Shown in pieces: positions 1 to 5,251 of a stretch of DNA of 5,251 nt; the stretch's first letter is position 1, and every line of letters starts with the position of its first letter. The DNA is from an uncultured Eubacteriales bacterium (GTDB taxonomy: Bacteria > Bacillota > Clostridia > Oscillospirales > Acutalibacteraceae). The notes under the pieces were generated by a model that searched no databases, had not been told where the DNA came from, and saw only the letters and a program-made list of their open reading frames with translations. The position numbers and the translations under genes were made by a program. Location of the stretch: NCBI GenBank assembly GCA_934630995.1, contig CAKTXU010000161.1, forward strand, positions 1 to 5,251, read 5' to 3'.

Positions 1-1933
1 GGACATAGGCACTCTCCCGGAACCGGGAGAGGACCTCCTCCAGCTCCGCCGCGGATACCAGCTCACGCAAGTCCGCCGACACCCGGCGCATGGCGAAGTC
101 CACCGGCTGGCCGACGCCCGCACCCATGAGTACATCCGGCCCGTTGCCTGTCGCCAATGAGGGCAGGATGGTGTCCGCAGCTACCAATTGCATACGCACC
201 CCCACGGTTTTGCCATAGGTTTCCGCTGACTGCGGCTGATAGAAGGAGCGGATCATGTCGTTGTAAATCGAGGCCTGATCGCGTCCGGCTGTGGACCAGA
301 CGGTGATGATTTCATCCGCCTCGGCGGTCAGCGCTTCGAGACTGGTGTAATCCTCAAAGAAGGACGCGAAGAACATCTTCACCCCATACCACAGACGGCT
401 GAAAAAGCCGACATCCGCCGCCGACAGGGGCGACCCCGGCGCCGCCAGCTGGAGAGTATCGAGATCCAGCGGACGGGCCGCCGCGTCCGCCGCCCAGTCA
501 TTGAGGGCTGCGACATTATCCTTAAACAGGGAGAAGCGGGCGGCGATTGTGCCGGTATCGTCCGCGAATAGGCGCAGCTGCATCGCCAGCTTGCGCAGGC
601 TCTCCAGATCGCCGCCCGCCGCCCCGGACACCGCCTCCACATCGTCAGCGATACCATCCAGCGCCGCGGCCTGTTCCCGCATCGCCTCAATAGTGTCCGG
701 AATCAGCTCGTCGAGATTATAATCGCGGTAACCGTCCGGCGACGCGCTCATAATCATGAGCAGCTGCCGGTAAATGTCGTTGAGTGCCTCTATGCAGTCG
801 GCGGTTCGCCCAAGCAGCGCCGCAAAATCGCCGAGGCTGACGGTCAGCGACAGCGTATACATCCGCCCCGCCTCAAAATAGAATCTGTAAGGGGTGCCCG
901 CCTCGTCCGACAAGGCGATCATCTGCCAGCCGCGCTTGTACAGGAACCGCAGGTTCTCCGCCTCTGCAAAAGGCGTTTTGCCGTCTATCTGCAGACTGCG
1001 GGTGGAATAAAAGCCCTGGGAATAATTCTGACGGCAACGCAGCCGTATTTCATAGAGGCCGCTCTCCTCCACCTGCACAGTCCAAGCCAGGGTACTTCCC
1101 ACCGTCGTCCACTTCTCGCCGCCTATGGTGTTCAGACTGATTTTGGCCCCCTTCGACGGGGAGGTGGCCGGGGTGGTGCGGTCAGCGACGGCGAATAGGG
1201 TTGGGTCATTCTTCCAGGCGGTCAACTCCGCCTCCAAGGGCGCGGCCGACACCGCCGCGTCGGCCATATCGGCATGAGCGGCCATATACTGCGCATAGGT
1301 CAGGGGCGGCTCTGCCGCCTTGAACCGGATAGTCCGGATGCGCACGGCCCCCTGAGCCGCCCGGATTGTCAGCGTCTGGGATTTCCGGAGGGTAAACCGC
1401 AGTGCGCCGTTTTCATAGCCGGTGCTGTCTGTGGCCGTAGCGGTCAGCCACCCCCTCTCCTCAAAGGGGATTTCCTCCTGCGGCTGCCGGATATCGTTGC
1501 CGCGGCCATCCTGCCGGGGTGCATCCGCCTTGTCACGCCAGCGCCGCCGAAGCCGTATCGCCTCAGCGGCCCGGAAGGGCGCCTCTCCGTCGAATAGCAG
1601 AGACAGCTCCACATCCTGCGAACTTTGCGGCAGTGGATCGTAGTCGATTTCGAGAACATATTCGCCGGGCGACGCCTCCAGGGACAGAGTGATGCTGTCC
1701 TCTTCGGAAAGCCGCACGCTCTCGCCGTCCAAAGCAGCCCCTGTCATTGCCAAAGGCTCCACACCGCCGTCGGCGAAGGAAACCTCCACCGGCAACACCG
1801 CACCATCTGTCACCGACCGCACCGAAGCCCCATCGGGTGTGTCGGCCTCAGCGGCTTTTGCAGATCCGGTATAGGGTAGCGTCAGGCACAGGGCGAACGC
1901 ACAGGCCAATCCGGTTATTCTCCGAAGCCGCAT
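1..1933 (-). CDS. Large modular extracellular solute-binding protein (ABC sugar importer), 3' part missing
   Basis: The reading frame starts at ATG 1933 and stays open for 644 codons to the left edge, so the C-terminus is outside the window. An in-frame TGA lies seven codons upstream, making 1933 the only reasonable start; AGGAAAGGA precedes it by 10 bases. Residues 1-27 form a Sec signal peptide (Arg-rich start, hydrophobic core, A25-K-A27 cleavage site). There is no usable lipobox, so it is probably not a lipoprotein. Residues ~45-207 and ~262-372 look like two beta-sandwich, galactose-binding-like domains (alternating strands, with phrases such as SGLYEIRLR at 291-299). Residues ~373-500 are mostly helical. 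An aromatic amphipathic stretch (509-526) precedes the solute-binding domain, which begins near ITVWSTAGRD (543-552) and carries the family's GNGPDVLMG (596-604). The expected role is extracellular capture of a carbohydrate for an ABC importer. Family assignment is firm; the substrate and the carbohydrate binding of the N-terminal domains are inferred. Confidence 0.9.
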   Translation of the reverse strand, partial: MRLRRITGLACAFALCLTLPYTGSAKAAEADTPDGASVRSVTDGAVLPVEVSFADGGVEPLAMTGAALDGESVRLSEEDSITLSLEASPGEYVLEIDYDPLPQSSQDVELSLLFDGEAPFRAAEAIRLRRRWRDKADAPRQDGRGNDIRQPQEEIPFEERGWLTATATDSTGYENGALRFTLRKSQTLTIRAAQGAVRIRTIRFKAAEPPLTYAQYMAAHADMADAAVSAAPLEAELTAWKNDPTLFAVADRTTPATSPSKGAKISLNTIGGEKWTTVGSTLAWTVQVEESGLYEIRLRCRQNYSQGFYSTRSLQIDGKTPFAEAENLRFLYKRGWQMIALSDEAGTPYRFYFEAGRMYTLSLTVSLGDFAALLGRTADCIEALNDIYRQLLMIMSASPDGYRDYNLDELIPDTIEAMREQAAALDGIADDVEAVSGAAGGDLESLRKLAMQLRLFADDTGTIAARFSLFKDNVAALNDWAADAAARPLDLDTLQLAAPGSPLSAADVGFFSRLWYGVKMFFASFFEDYTSLEALTAEADEIITVWSTAGRDQASIYNDMIRSFYQPQSAETYGKTVGVRMQLVAADTILPSLATGNGPDVLMGAGVGQPVDFAMRRVSADLRELVSAAELEEVLSRFRESAYV

Positions 1934-2113
1934 GGTCGACCATTCCTTTCCTCATCATGGGCATCCCCCGGCGCAGGAGCTGTGCCGGTAAACAGCGCGG
2001 TTTTCATAAATAATAGGGATGAATACAAATTAGCATGGGGACCGTCCAAAGACGGCAACGGCACCTCCGCCATTTGCAGCGCCGTACAACTATCTCCCGT
2101 CACACAAATCGCT
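1934..2113 (-). other. Intergenic spacer between the two binding-protein genes, with a small hairpin
   Basis: This 180-base gap separates the stop of the lipoprotein gene from the start of the large binding protein. It contains an inverted repeat at 1968-1988 (CCGGCGCA, 5-base loop, TGTGCCGG on the plus strand). On the transcribed strand seven of eight positions pair, with one A/C mismatch. A 5-bp stem lies at 2042-2055 (CCGTC/GACGG). Neither is followed by a T-run on the minus strand, so neither looks like a rho-independent terminator. I found no convincing separate promoter, so co-transcription of the two genes is the simplest reading. The larger hairpin could adjust relative mRNA stability or translation of the second gene; this is inference. 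Confidence 0.5.
1944..1952 (-). promoter_or_regulatory. Ribosome binding site of the large solute-binding protein
   Basis: AGGAAAGGA on the minus strand ends 10 bases before ATG 1933. It overlaps the in-frame TGA region, which excludes upstream starts. A second ATG lies between this site and 1933 but is in another frame. Confidence 0.7.
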
Positions 2114-3571
2114 TTAGCCTTTGTTTTCCCTTTGCGCCTTGAGAATAGCGCTATAGGGGCTGTCGTCGATGAGCGCCTGCATCTCCGGTGCGAGTCCGTT
2201 CACAATGGAGGAGGGGGTGCCGCCTCCGCCAATAAAGGACTTGGCCATGCTCTGGAAGGATTCAAAGATACCGGAACGGCATATGTCGTTCTGCCGTGCG
2301 CGCTCATTGAGAATGATGTCGGTGTACACCTTTGCAGACTCCTCGTCCGCAAACAGTTCTTCCGCGCGCAACCGGATTTCCTGTTCACGGGACAGGGTTT
2401 CATCCGGGCCGTACAGCGCCGCATAGATGATCAGAGCCATCTTGGCCTGCTCATCCGGCAGTGAAGTCGGAATAAACATCGGGTTGCCGCCCATGCTCGG
2501 ATCGAGATAATCGGTGCCGGAGGGTCCAATCGGGAAATAGGTCAGGCCGTAGTCCTCACGGCTGAGGTTGTTTTCCTGCGCATACTGGTTGACGTACTCG
2601 ACCACCCACTCCTCGCACAGCAGCATTCCCAGCTTGCCGGAGGGCAGAAACTCCGCCGCCTTTTTATAGTCGAAGGTATACAAGGATTTATCGGTGTTGA
2701 ACATATTGTTGTAAACTTCGATGGCCGCCAGCGCTTTGGCGTCGGTCAGTCCCAGCTTCAGTGCGCCGTCGTCGCCCATGTTGACCACCTGGCCACCGTT
2801 GGAGAGAATCATGCCTGCCAGCACCATGTCCGTACAGGTGGTGCCGACGCCCCACTGCATCACCTCACCGGATGAATCGTATTTCACCAGCTGCCGTGCG
2901 TAATCCTGGAAGGTGGCGAAATCCCACTTTTTATTCTGCGCAATGAGCTCGTTCGGGTCGGTGAGCCCAGCCGCCTGGAACAGCTTTTTGTTATACAGGC
3001 AGCCCACCTGCAGAACGTTGCGTTTGCGGTTGAACGCATATATCGCGTCACCGTAGGTTACCGACTCCTTGGTCACCCGGCTCCAGGTGCTGTCGTCAAA
3101 ATCCAGCCCGGCCTCCTTGCTGAGCCGGCTCACATCACGGACCGCGCCTGCCTGAATCCAGCTGCCTATGTACCATGCCACAGCTTCCATCACATCTCCG
3201 AAGGGCTCACCGCTCATGATGGTGGTCGCCATGTTATCCCAATAATTTGCCGCTTCCACTTCCTTGTATTCGACATTGACGTGAAAGGCCTTCTCCACCT
3301 CATCGATGCGCTTGAGCAGCCGGTCGGTGTCCACATTGACCCCCGGCACCATTTCATCGAGCTTGATGTAGGTCGAGGCGATGGTAACGGTCTTTCCTCC
3401 AAAATCATACCCGTCCGGGTTCAGGGTGCTCGTTTTCGAGGCGTCCCGGCTGGCGCTTCCCCCGGAGGATGTGGGCTCCTTCTGTCCCCCACATCCGGCG
3501 GCGCCGGTCATGAGCAGTGCCGCCGCCAATATTGCAGCGGCCGGTTTCAACCATGTTTTCATCATTCTCAT
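2114..3571 (-). CDS. Extracellular solute-binding lipoprotein of a carbohydrate ABC importer (family 1)
   Basis: A complete 485-residue protein. The start at ATG 3571 has AAAGGA 4 bases upstream; M3 and M4 are possible alternatives but are placed worse. Residues 5-27 form a lipoprotein signal peptide with lipobox A24-A-G-C27, so C27 would be lipidated and the protein held on the outer face of the membrane. A low-complexity Ser/Gly/Lys tether (28-50) follows. The mature part has the usual order of family-1 sugar-binding proteins: first strand TVTIAST (61-67), GEPFGDVMEA (121-130, matching the family's G-x-P-D-V region), LYNKKLFQAAGL (192-203), WDFATFQDYARQL (216-228), GKLGMLLCEEW (312-322), YGLTYFPIGPSG (341-352) and GGNPMFIPTSLPDEQAKMAL (361-380). 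Length is within the family's usual range, a little long. It sits directly downstream of an AraC regulator and upstream of a second binding protein. The ligand cannot be read from the sequence; an oligosaccharide is likely. Confidence 0.93.
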   Translation of the reverse strand: MRMMKTWLKPAAAILAAALLMTGAAGCGGQKEPTSSGGSASRDASKTSTLNPDGYDFGGKTVTIASTYIKLDEMVPGVNVDTDRLLKRIDEVEKAFHVNVEYKEVEAANYWDNMATTIMSGEPFGDVMEAVAWYIGSWIQAGAVRDVSRLSKEAGLDFDDSTWSRVTKESVTYGDAIYAFNRKRNVLQVGCLYNKKLFQAAGLTDPNELIAQNKKWDFATFQDYARQLVKYDSSGEVMQWGVGTTCTDMVLAGMILSNGGQVVNMGDDGALKLGLTDAKALAAIEVYNNMFNTDKSLYTFDYKKAAEFLPSGKLGMLLCEEWVVEYVNQYAQENNLSREDYGLTYFPIGPSGTDYLDPSMGGNPMFIPTSLPDEQAKMALIIYAALYGPDETLSREQEIRLRAEELFADEESAKVYTDIILNERARQNDICRSGIFESFQSMAKSFIGGGGTPSSIVNGLAPEMQALIDDSPYSAILKAQRENKG

Positions 3572-3575
3572 GCCA

Positions 3576-3581
3576 TCCTTT
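3576..3581 (-). promoter_or_regulatory. Ribosome binding site of the solute-binding lipoprotein
   Basis: AAAGGA on the minus strand, 4 bases before ATG 3571. The spacing favours ATG 3571 over the ATGs at 3565 and 3562, which would be 10 and 13 bases away. Confidence 0.65.
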
Positions 3582-3618
3582 CTCTCTTGTGTGATTTTGT
3601 ATGGAAATTACTCTCTTG
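3582..3618 (-). repeat. Short direct repeat in the lipoprotein gene leader
   Basis: CAAGAGAG (minus strand) occurs at 3582-3589 and again at 3611-3618, 29 bases start to start, just upstream of the ribosome binding site. Paired direct repeats about three helical turns apart are compatible with regulator half-sites. However, eight purine-rich bases can recur by chance and the location is close to the start codon, so the role is uncertain. Confidence 0.35.
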
Positions 3619-3651
3619 ACGAATTGCCGTCTGCCACCTGTGAAAATTTCC

Positions 3652-3712
3652 CTTTTGGGGTTTGACCAGGATCGCTTTCCATGGAAAAAAGGGCGCAAAA
3701 ATCCTCCAAAAG
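3652..3712 (-). promoter_or_regulatory. Imperfect nested dyad upstream of the lipoprotein gene (operator or structured leader)
   Basis: Read on the minus strand, complementary blocks nest inward. CTTTTGG (3706-3712) pairs with CCAAAAG (3652-3658). AGGAT (3701-3705) pairs with ATCCT (3668-3672). CGC (3693-3695) pairs with GCG (3673-3675). At the centre is the perfect 12-base palindrome TTTCCATGGAAA (3676-3687). The arms are separated by unpaired stretches of 5, 5 and 9 bases, so it is not a simple hairpin, and it matches no riboswitch I recognise. It lies between the regulator and its likely target gene. It could be a DNA operator centred on the palindrome or a folded 5' leader. Confidence 0.4.
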
Positions 3713-3850
3713 ACAGTATCCCTCTGCATAAACAGTCAATTTTATCCAATCACAAGGTCTGTCTTTTGTTGAATTCACTATATCTTACAGCTTCAATCTT
3801 AAGCCTTTTATCGATTAATGAAAATACCAGAACTCGGCCAAGTTTTAAGA

Positions 3851-4726
3851 TTATTGGACATTTCTGCGGTAAATTCCCGGTGGATAGCCCTCTTCCCGCT
3901 TAAAGAACTGGTTAAAATAGTAATCACTGGAAAATCCCAGCTGGTCGGCGATCTCACTGATGCTCAGAGTGGTGTTTTTCAGCAGATCCTTGGCCTTCTG
4001 CCGTTTGAGCTGATTGATGTACTTTTTCGCAGTCACGCCGGTATATCTGAAAATAATACGGGAAATCTGCTTGTTTCCCAGATAAAAATGCTGCGCCAGG
4101 TCGGACACCTGCAGATTGGTGTGCAGATTCTTCTCAATAAACTGTGTGATTTCGTTGAACCGGATATCGCGGTCACGCACTTTTTTGGGTACGGTATAGC
4201 CGATGCGGCCGCTTTGGCCGAAGTTGCGGGCCGCCGCCACCAGGAGCTGCATAATCCCGCCGGTGATTTTGCTGTAAAAGCCCAGCTGTTGCCTGCCGGC
4301 CTCCTCTAGGATTTCTTCAAACAGTTCACGGAAGCCGTGAGTATCCCGTACCGGCACGCCGTCGACAGTATTGAAAATAGACAGCATCAGACCCGCCTCA
4401 CTGCCATCCGCCTCCCCCTCAATGTCGCAGTTAAGCGCATACTCGACATAACGAATGTTATTGTCATTCGCCTGCTCATGGTAGATATGCGGCACCGACA
4501 GATAAAAATCCCCTTCTCGCACCACAAATTCCCGCTCCTCCGTCCTCAGAATGCAGGAGCCGCTGGCGACATAGTGAAACTCATAGCTCGAGTGGGCGTG
4601 CCGATCGATAACCCAGCCGCCGCATTCATAGTACGCACAAAATTTCAGCACGGTGATTTTCAGCTTGCCGAGCATAAAGGAAAAATCCAGACGCTGTAGA
4701 TTTTCTGACGCCGCAAACCGATCCAT
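3851..4726 (-). CDS. AraC-family transcriptional regulator with N-terminal cupin sensor
   Basis: A 291-residue regulator. The start is placed at ATG 4726, preceded by AAGGGGG at 8-base spacing; the frame is open further upstream to 4996, but the extra residues look unrelated and 291 is the normal family length. Residues ~22-100 form the sensor domain. They fit the first cupin motif exactly: G37-x5-H43-x-H45-x3-E49-x6-G56. A second element has P79, H83 and N87, so the four usual metal ligands (H43, H45, E49, H83) are present. The C-terminus has two AraC helix-turn-helix units: about 206-230 (LQVSDLAQHF...ISRIIFRYTG) and 256-286 (SISEIADQLGFSSDYYFNQF, then the conserved F-K-R-x-x-G-x-x-P region). 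It acts in the cytoplasm on DNA. Being directly upstream of and co-oriented with sugar-binding protein genes, it probably activates them in response to a sugar. The ligand is unknown. Confidence 0.93.
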   Translation of the reverse strand: MDRFAASENLQRLDFSFMLGKLKITVLKFCAYYECGGWVIDRHAHSSYEFHYVASGSCILRTEEREFVVREGDFYLSVPHIYHEQANDNNIRYVEYALNCDIEGEADGSEAGLMLSIFNTVDGVPVRDTHGFRELFEEILEEAGRQQLGFYSKITGGIMQLLVAAARNFGQSGRIGYTVPKKVRDRDIRFNEITQFIEKNLHTNLQVSDLAQHFYLGNKQISRIIFRYTGVTAKKYINQLKRQKAKDLLKNTTLSISEIADQLGFSSDYYFNQFFKREEGYPPGIYRRNVQ

Positions 4727-4734
4727 CGATACAT

Positions 4735-4741
4735 CCCCCTT
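4735..4741 (-). promoter_or_regulatory. Ribosome binding site that decides the regulator start
   Basis: AAGGGGG on the minus strand, 8 bases before ATG 4726. It supports this start over the in-frame ATG at 4783 (weak GGGGA upstream) and over the ATG at 4996 (no clear site). Confidence 0.7.
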
Positions 4742-4745
4742 ATTA

Positions 4746-4778
4746 CCGCCGGTATGTTCCGGTGGATAATCCTCCTTT
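4746..4778 (-). promoter_or_regulatory. Hairpin and orphan Shine-Dalgarno-like sequence in the regulator leader
   Basis: On the minus strand a near-perfect Shine-Dalgarno sequence, AAAGGAGG (4771-4778), has no ATG, GTG or TTG at a usable distance. It is followed by the inverted repeat CCACCGG, 6-base loop, CCGGCGG (4746-4765; six of seven pairs). The real ribosome binding site comes 4 bases after the hairpin. The hairpin could separate the two sites and influence initiation, or a ribosome could stand by at the upstream site. If the start at 4783 were used instead, this stretch would be coding. Confidence 0.35.
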
Positions 4779-4831
4779 ACCATAGCACAATTTCCCCAGA
4801 AATGCAATAAAACAAGGCGCTGGTTTGTATA

Positions 4832-4860
4832 ATTATTCCAACCCCTGAAAGTATCATAAA
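4832..4860 (-). promoter_or_regulatory. Possible promoter of the AraC-family regulator
   Basis: On the minus strand an extended -10 (TGG followed by AATAAT, 4832-4840) matches five of six consensus bases plus the TGn element. A weak -35 (TTTATG, 4855-4860) lies at 17-base spacing. Transcription would start near 4825, giving a leader of about 100 bases that includes the hairpin before the regulator start. The surrounding DNA is AT-rich, so chance matches are possible; TATGAT at 4853-4858 is a rival -10. Confidence 0.3.
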
Positions 4861-4880
4861 ATATACTAAGCCGTACTGCC

Positions 4881-4906
4881 CAATCCGAAACGGCTGTTAC
4901 GGATTG
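4881..4906. promoter_or_regulatory. Dyad-symmetric site upstream of the regulator (candidate operator)
   Basis: CAATCCG (4881-4887) and CGGATTG (4900-4906) are perfect inverted 7-base arms. Inside them, after one A/A mismatch, AAC and GTT continue the symmetry around a 4-base centre. Ten of eleven arm positions therefore match over 26 bases. No T-run follows on either strand, which argues against a terminator. It sits about 20 bases upstream of the proposed -35 of the regulator gene, a reasonable place for a regulator to bind. Confidence 0.4.
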
Positions 4907-4912
4907 AAGACG

Positions 4913-4932
4913 GCGAATGCACATGCATCCGC
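4913..4932. promoter_or_regulatory. Second imperfect palindrome next to the 4881-4906 dyad
   Basis: A 20-base dyad: GCG, one mismatch, ATGCA, a CA centre, TGCAT, one mismatch, CGC. Eight of ten positions are symmetric. It lies only 6 bases from the neighbouring dyad, and the two centres are 29 bases apart. The arm sequences of the two sites differ, so they need not bind the same protein. Confidence 0.3.
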
Positions 4933-5066
4933 AGACGCAGAGAAAGTGTCCGTAGTTTTTGCGCAAAGCCTTCGTGCCGAGAACATATTCCATCATTCTT
5001 ACTCTACTTTATTTGAAGCTGATATTCCAACGGGCAATCATAAACAAAGTGGTAAGAAAAAAATCG

Positions 5067-5250
5067 TCATGATTTATTCTGCTTTGAGTTTGAAGCCAAA
5101 CCCTCAAATCGTTTCATCTTAAGATAGCGTATCCGGTTCTCACCAGCTTTAATGAGGTATCGTTCACCGAAGCTTATTGGTATCAAGCTTCAGTGATCCA
5201 AGTCGATAACGAATGATTTTGTCAACCTCTCGTTTCGGCGTCGGCAAATG
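5067..5250 (-). pseudogene. Possible decayed 3' end of an unidentified gene entering from the right
   Basis: Two protein-like stretches lie on the minus strand in different frames. The first is open from the right edge (5250) to a TGA at 5164-5166 and contains KREVDKIIRYRLGSLKLDTN. The second runs from 5189 (just after a TGA) to a TGA at 5067-5069 and contains GERYLIKAGENRIRYLKMKR. They overlap at 5166-5189 and would join into one basic polypeptide through a single one-base shift, as in a frameshifted gene remnant. Neither stretch has a start codon with a ribosome binding site inside the window. I do not recognise the family; a mobile-element protein is one possibility. The first stretch could instead simply be the true C-terminus of an intact neighbour. 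Confidence 0.22.
5164..5196. repeat. Strong inverted repeat with 12-base arms
   Basis: TCAC, one mismatch, GAAGCTT, then a 9-base loop, then AAGCTTC, one mismatch, GTGA: eleven of twelve arm positions pair. It is the best hairpin in the window. It overlaps the zone where the two minus-strand open stretches change frame. No T-run follows on either strand, so it is not an obvious intrinsic terminator. It could be a recombination or transposon-end structure, a regulator site, or an mRNA 3' end structure. Confidence 0.5.
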
Positions 5251-5251
5251 G

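Larger units (their letters stand above)
4727..5066. other. Gene-free AT-rich stretch upstream of the regulator
   Basis: About 340 bases without a supportable gene. It holds the leader, promoter candidate and two dyads described separately. The plus-strand frame at 4904-5122 would begin with TTG, lacks a ribosome binding site and has no recognisable content. The stretch from about 4940 to 5066 shows nothing I can assign. Confidence 0.5.

Noticed and set aside
1915..2103. 62-codon minus-strand frame across the intergenic gap
   Set aside because: It begins with GTG without a ribosome binding site, overlaps the start of the large binding-protein gene and has no recognisable sequence.
1982..2464. 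160-codon plus-strand frame
   Set aside because: It is mostly antisense to the lipoprotein gene and reflects the GC-rich codon pattern of the opposite strand; no ribosome binding site or family match.
3667..3683. Catabolite-repression (cre-like) site around GGAAAGCGATCC
   Set aside because: Aligned on its central CG it misses key conserved bases in both orientations, so CcpA control cannot be claimed.
3405..3749. 114-codon minus-strand frame spanning the leader and start of the lipoprotein gene
   Set aside because: It overlaps the signal peptide coding region in another frame and has no family features; the 485-residue frame is clearly the real gene.
3731..3770. Promoter for the lipoprotein gene (TAAAAT at 3739-3744, or TTGACT at 3734-3739)
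   Set aside because: Each has one reasonable element, but the partner element at normal spacing is poor. An activator-dependent promoter is possible but not demonstrable.
3780..3850. Rho-independent terminator after the regulator gene
   Set aside because: Only 4-base stems such as GCTT/AAGC are present with no following T-run; read-through into the transport genes cannot be excluded.
3818..4309. 163-codon plus-strand frame
   Set aside because: It is antisense to the regulator's DNA-binding domain, which is unambiguous on the minus strand.
4727..4996. N-terminal extension of the regulator to ATG 4996 (381 residues)
   Set aside because: The extra 90 residues show no domain, the start lacks a clear ribosome binding site, and the region carries promoter-like and dyad elements. 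ATG 4726 has a good site and gives the normal family length.
4904..5122. 72-codon plus-strand frame at the right end
   Set aside because: It starts with TTG inside a dyad, has no ribosome binding site and no recognisable content.

Overview
The window looks like chromosomal DNA from a Gram-positive, low-oxygen-type Bacillota, most likely a GC-rich Clostridia of the Oscillospiraceae/Ruminococcaceae kind. This rests on strong AGGA/AGGGGG-type ribosome binding sites, a Gram-positive-style lipoprotein, and a locus type (AraC regulator plus large sugar-binding proteins) common in gut Clostridia. The genus cannot be fixed from the sequence. The left two-thirds is GC-rich; the right end, from about position 4780, is clearly more AT-rich.

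All three convincing genes lie on the minus strand and read right to left. First is an AraC-family regulator with an N-terminal cupin domain (3851-4726, 291 aa). It is followed by a 279-base spacer carrying an imperfect nested dyad and a short direct repeat. Next comes a lipid-anchored ABC-type extracellular solute-binding protein (2114-3571, 485 aa). After a 180-base gap comes a second, much larger solute-binding protein (1933 down to the left edge, at least 644 aa, incomplete). The second protein has a Sec signal peptide, two predicted beta-sandwich carbohydrate-binding-like domains, a helical spacer, and only the beginning of the solute-binding domain before the window ends. Its reading frame is open all the way to position 1, so it runs off the window.

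A working model (inference): the regulator senses a sugar or metal-linked ligand through its cupin domain and controls the downstream transport genes. The two binding proteins capture carbohydrate at the cell surface for an ABC importer whose permease genes would lie beyond the left edge. No permease, ATPase or glycoside hydrolase is inside the window, so the substrate is unknown.

The right end (4727-5251) has no convincing complete gene. It holds a possible regulator promoter, two dyad-symmetric sites, a strong hairpin with 12-base arms at 5164-5196, and two short protein-like open stretches on the minus strand in different frames. Those stretches could be the decayed 3' end of a gene entering from the right. 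No tRNA, rRNA, CRISPR array, complete insertion sequence or clear rho-independent terminator was seen.
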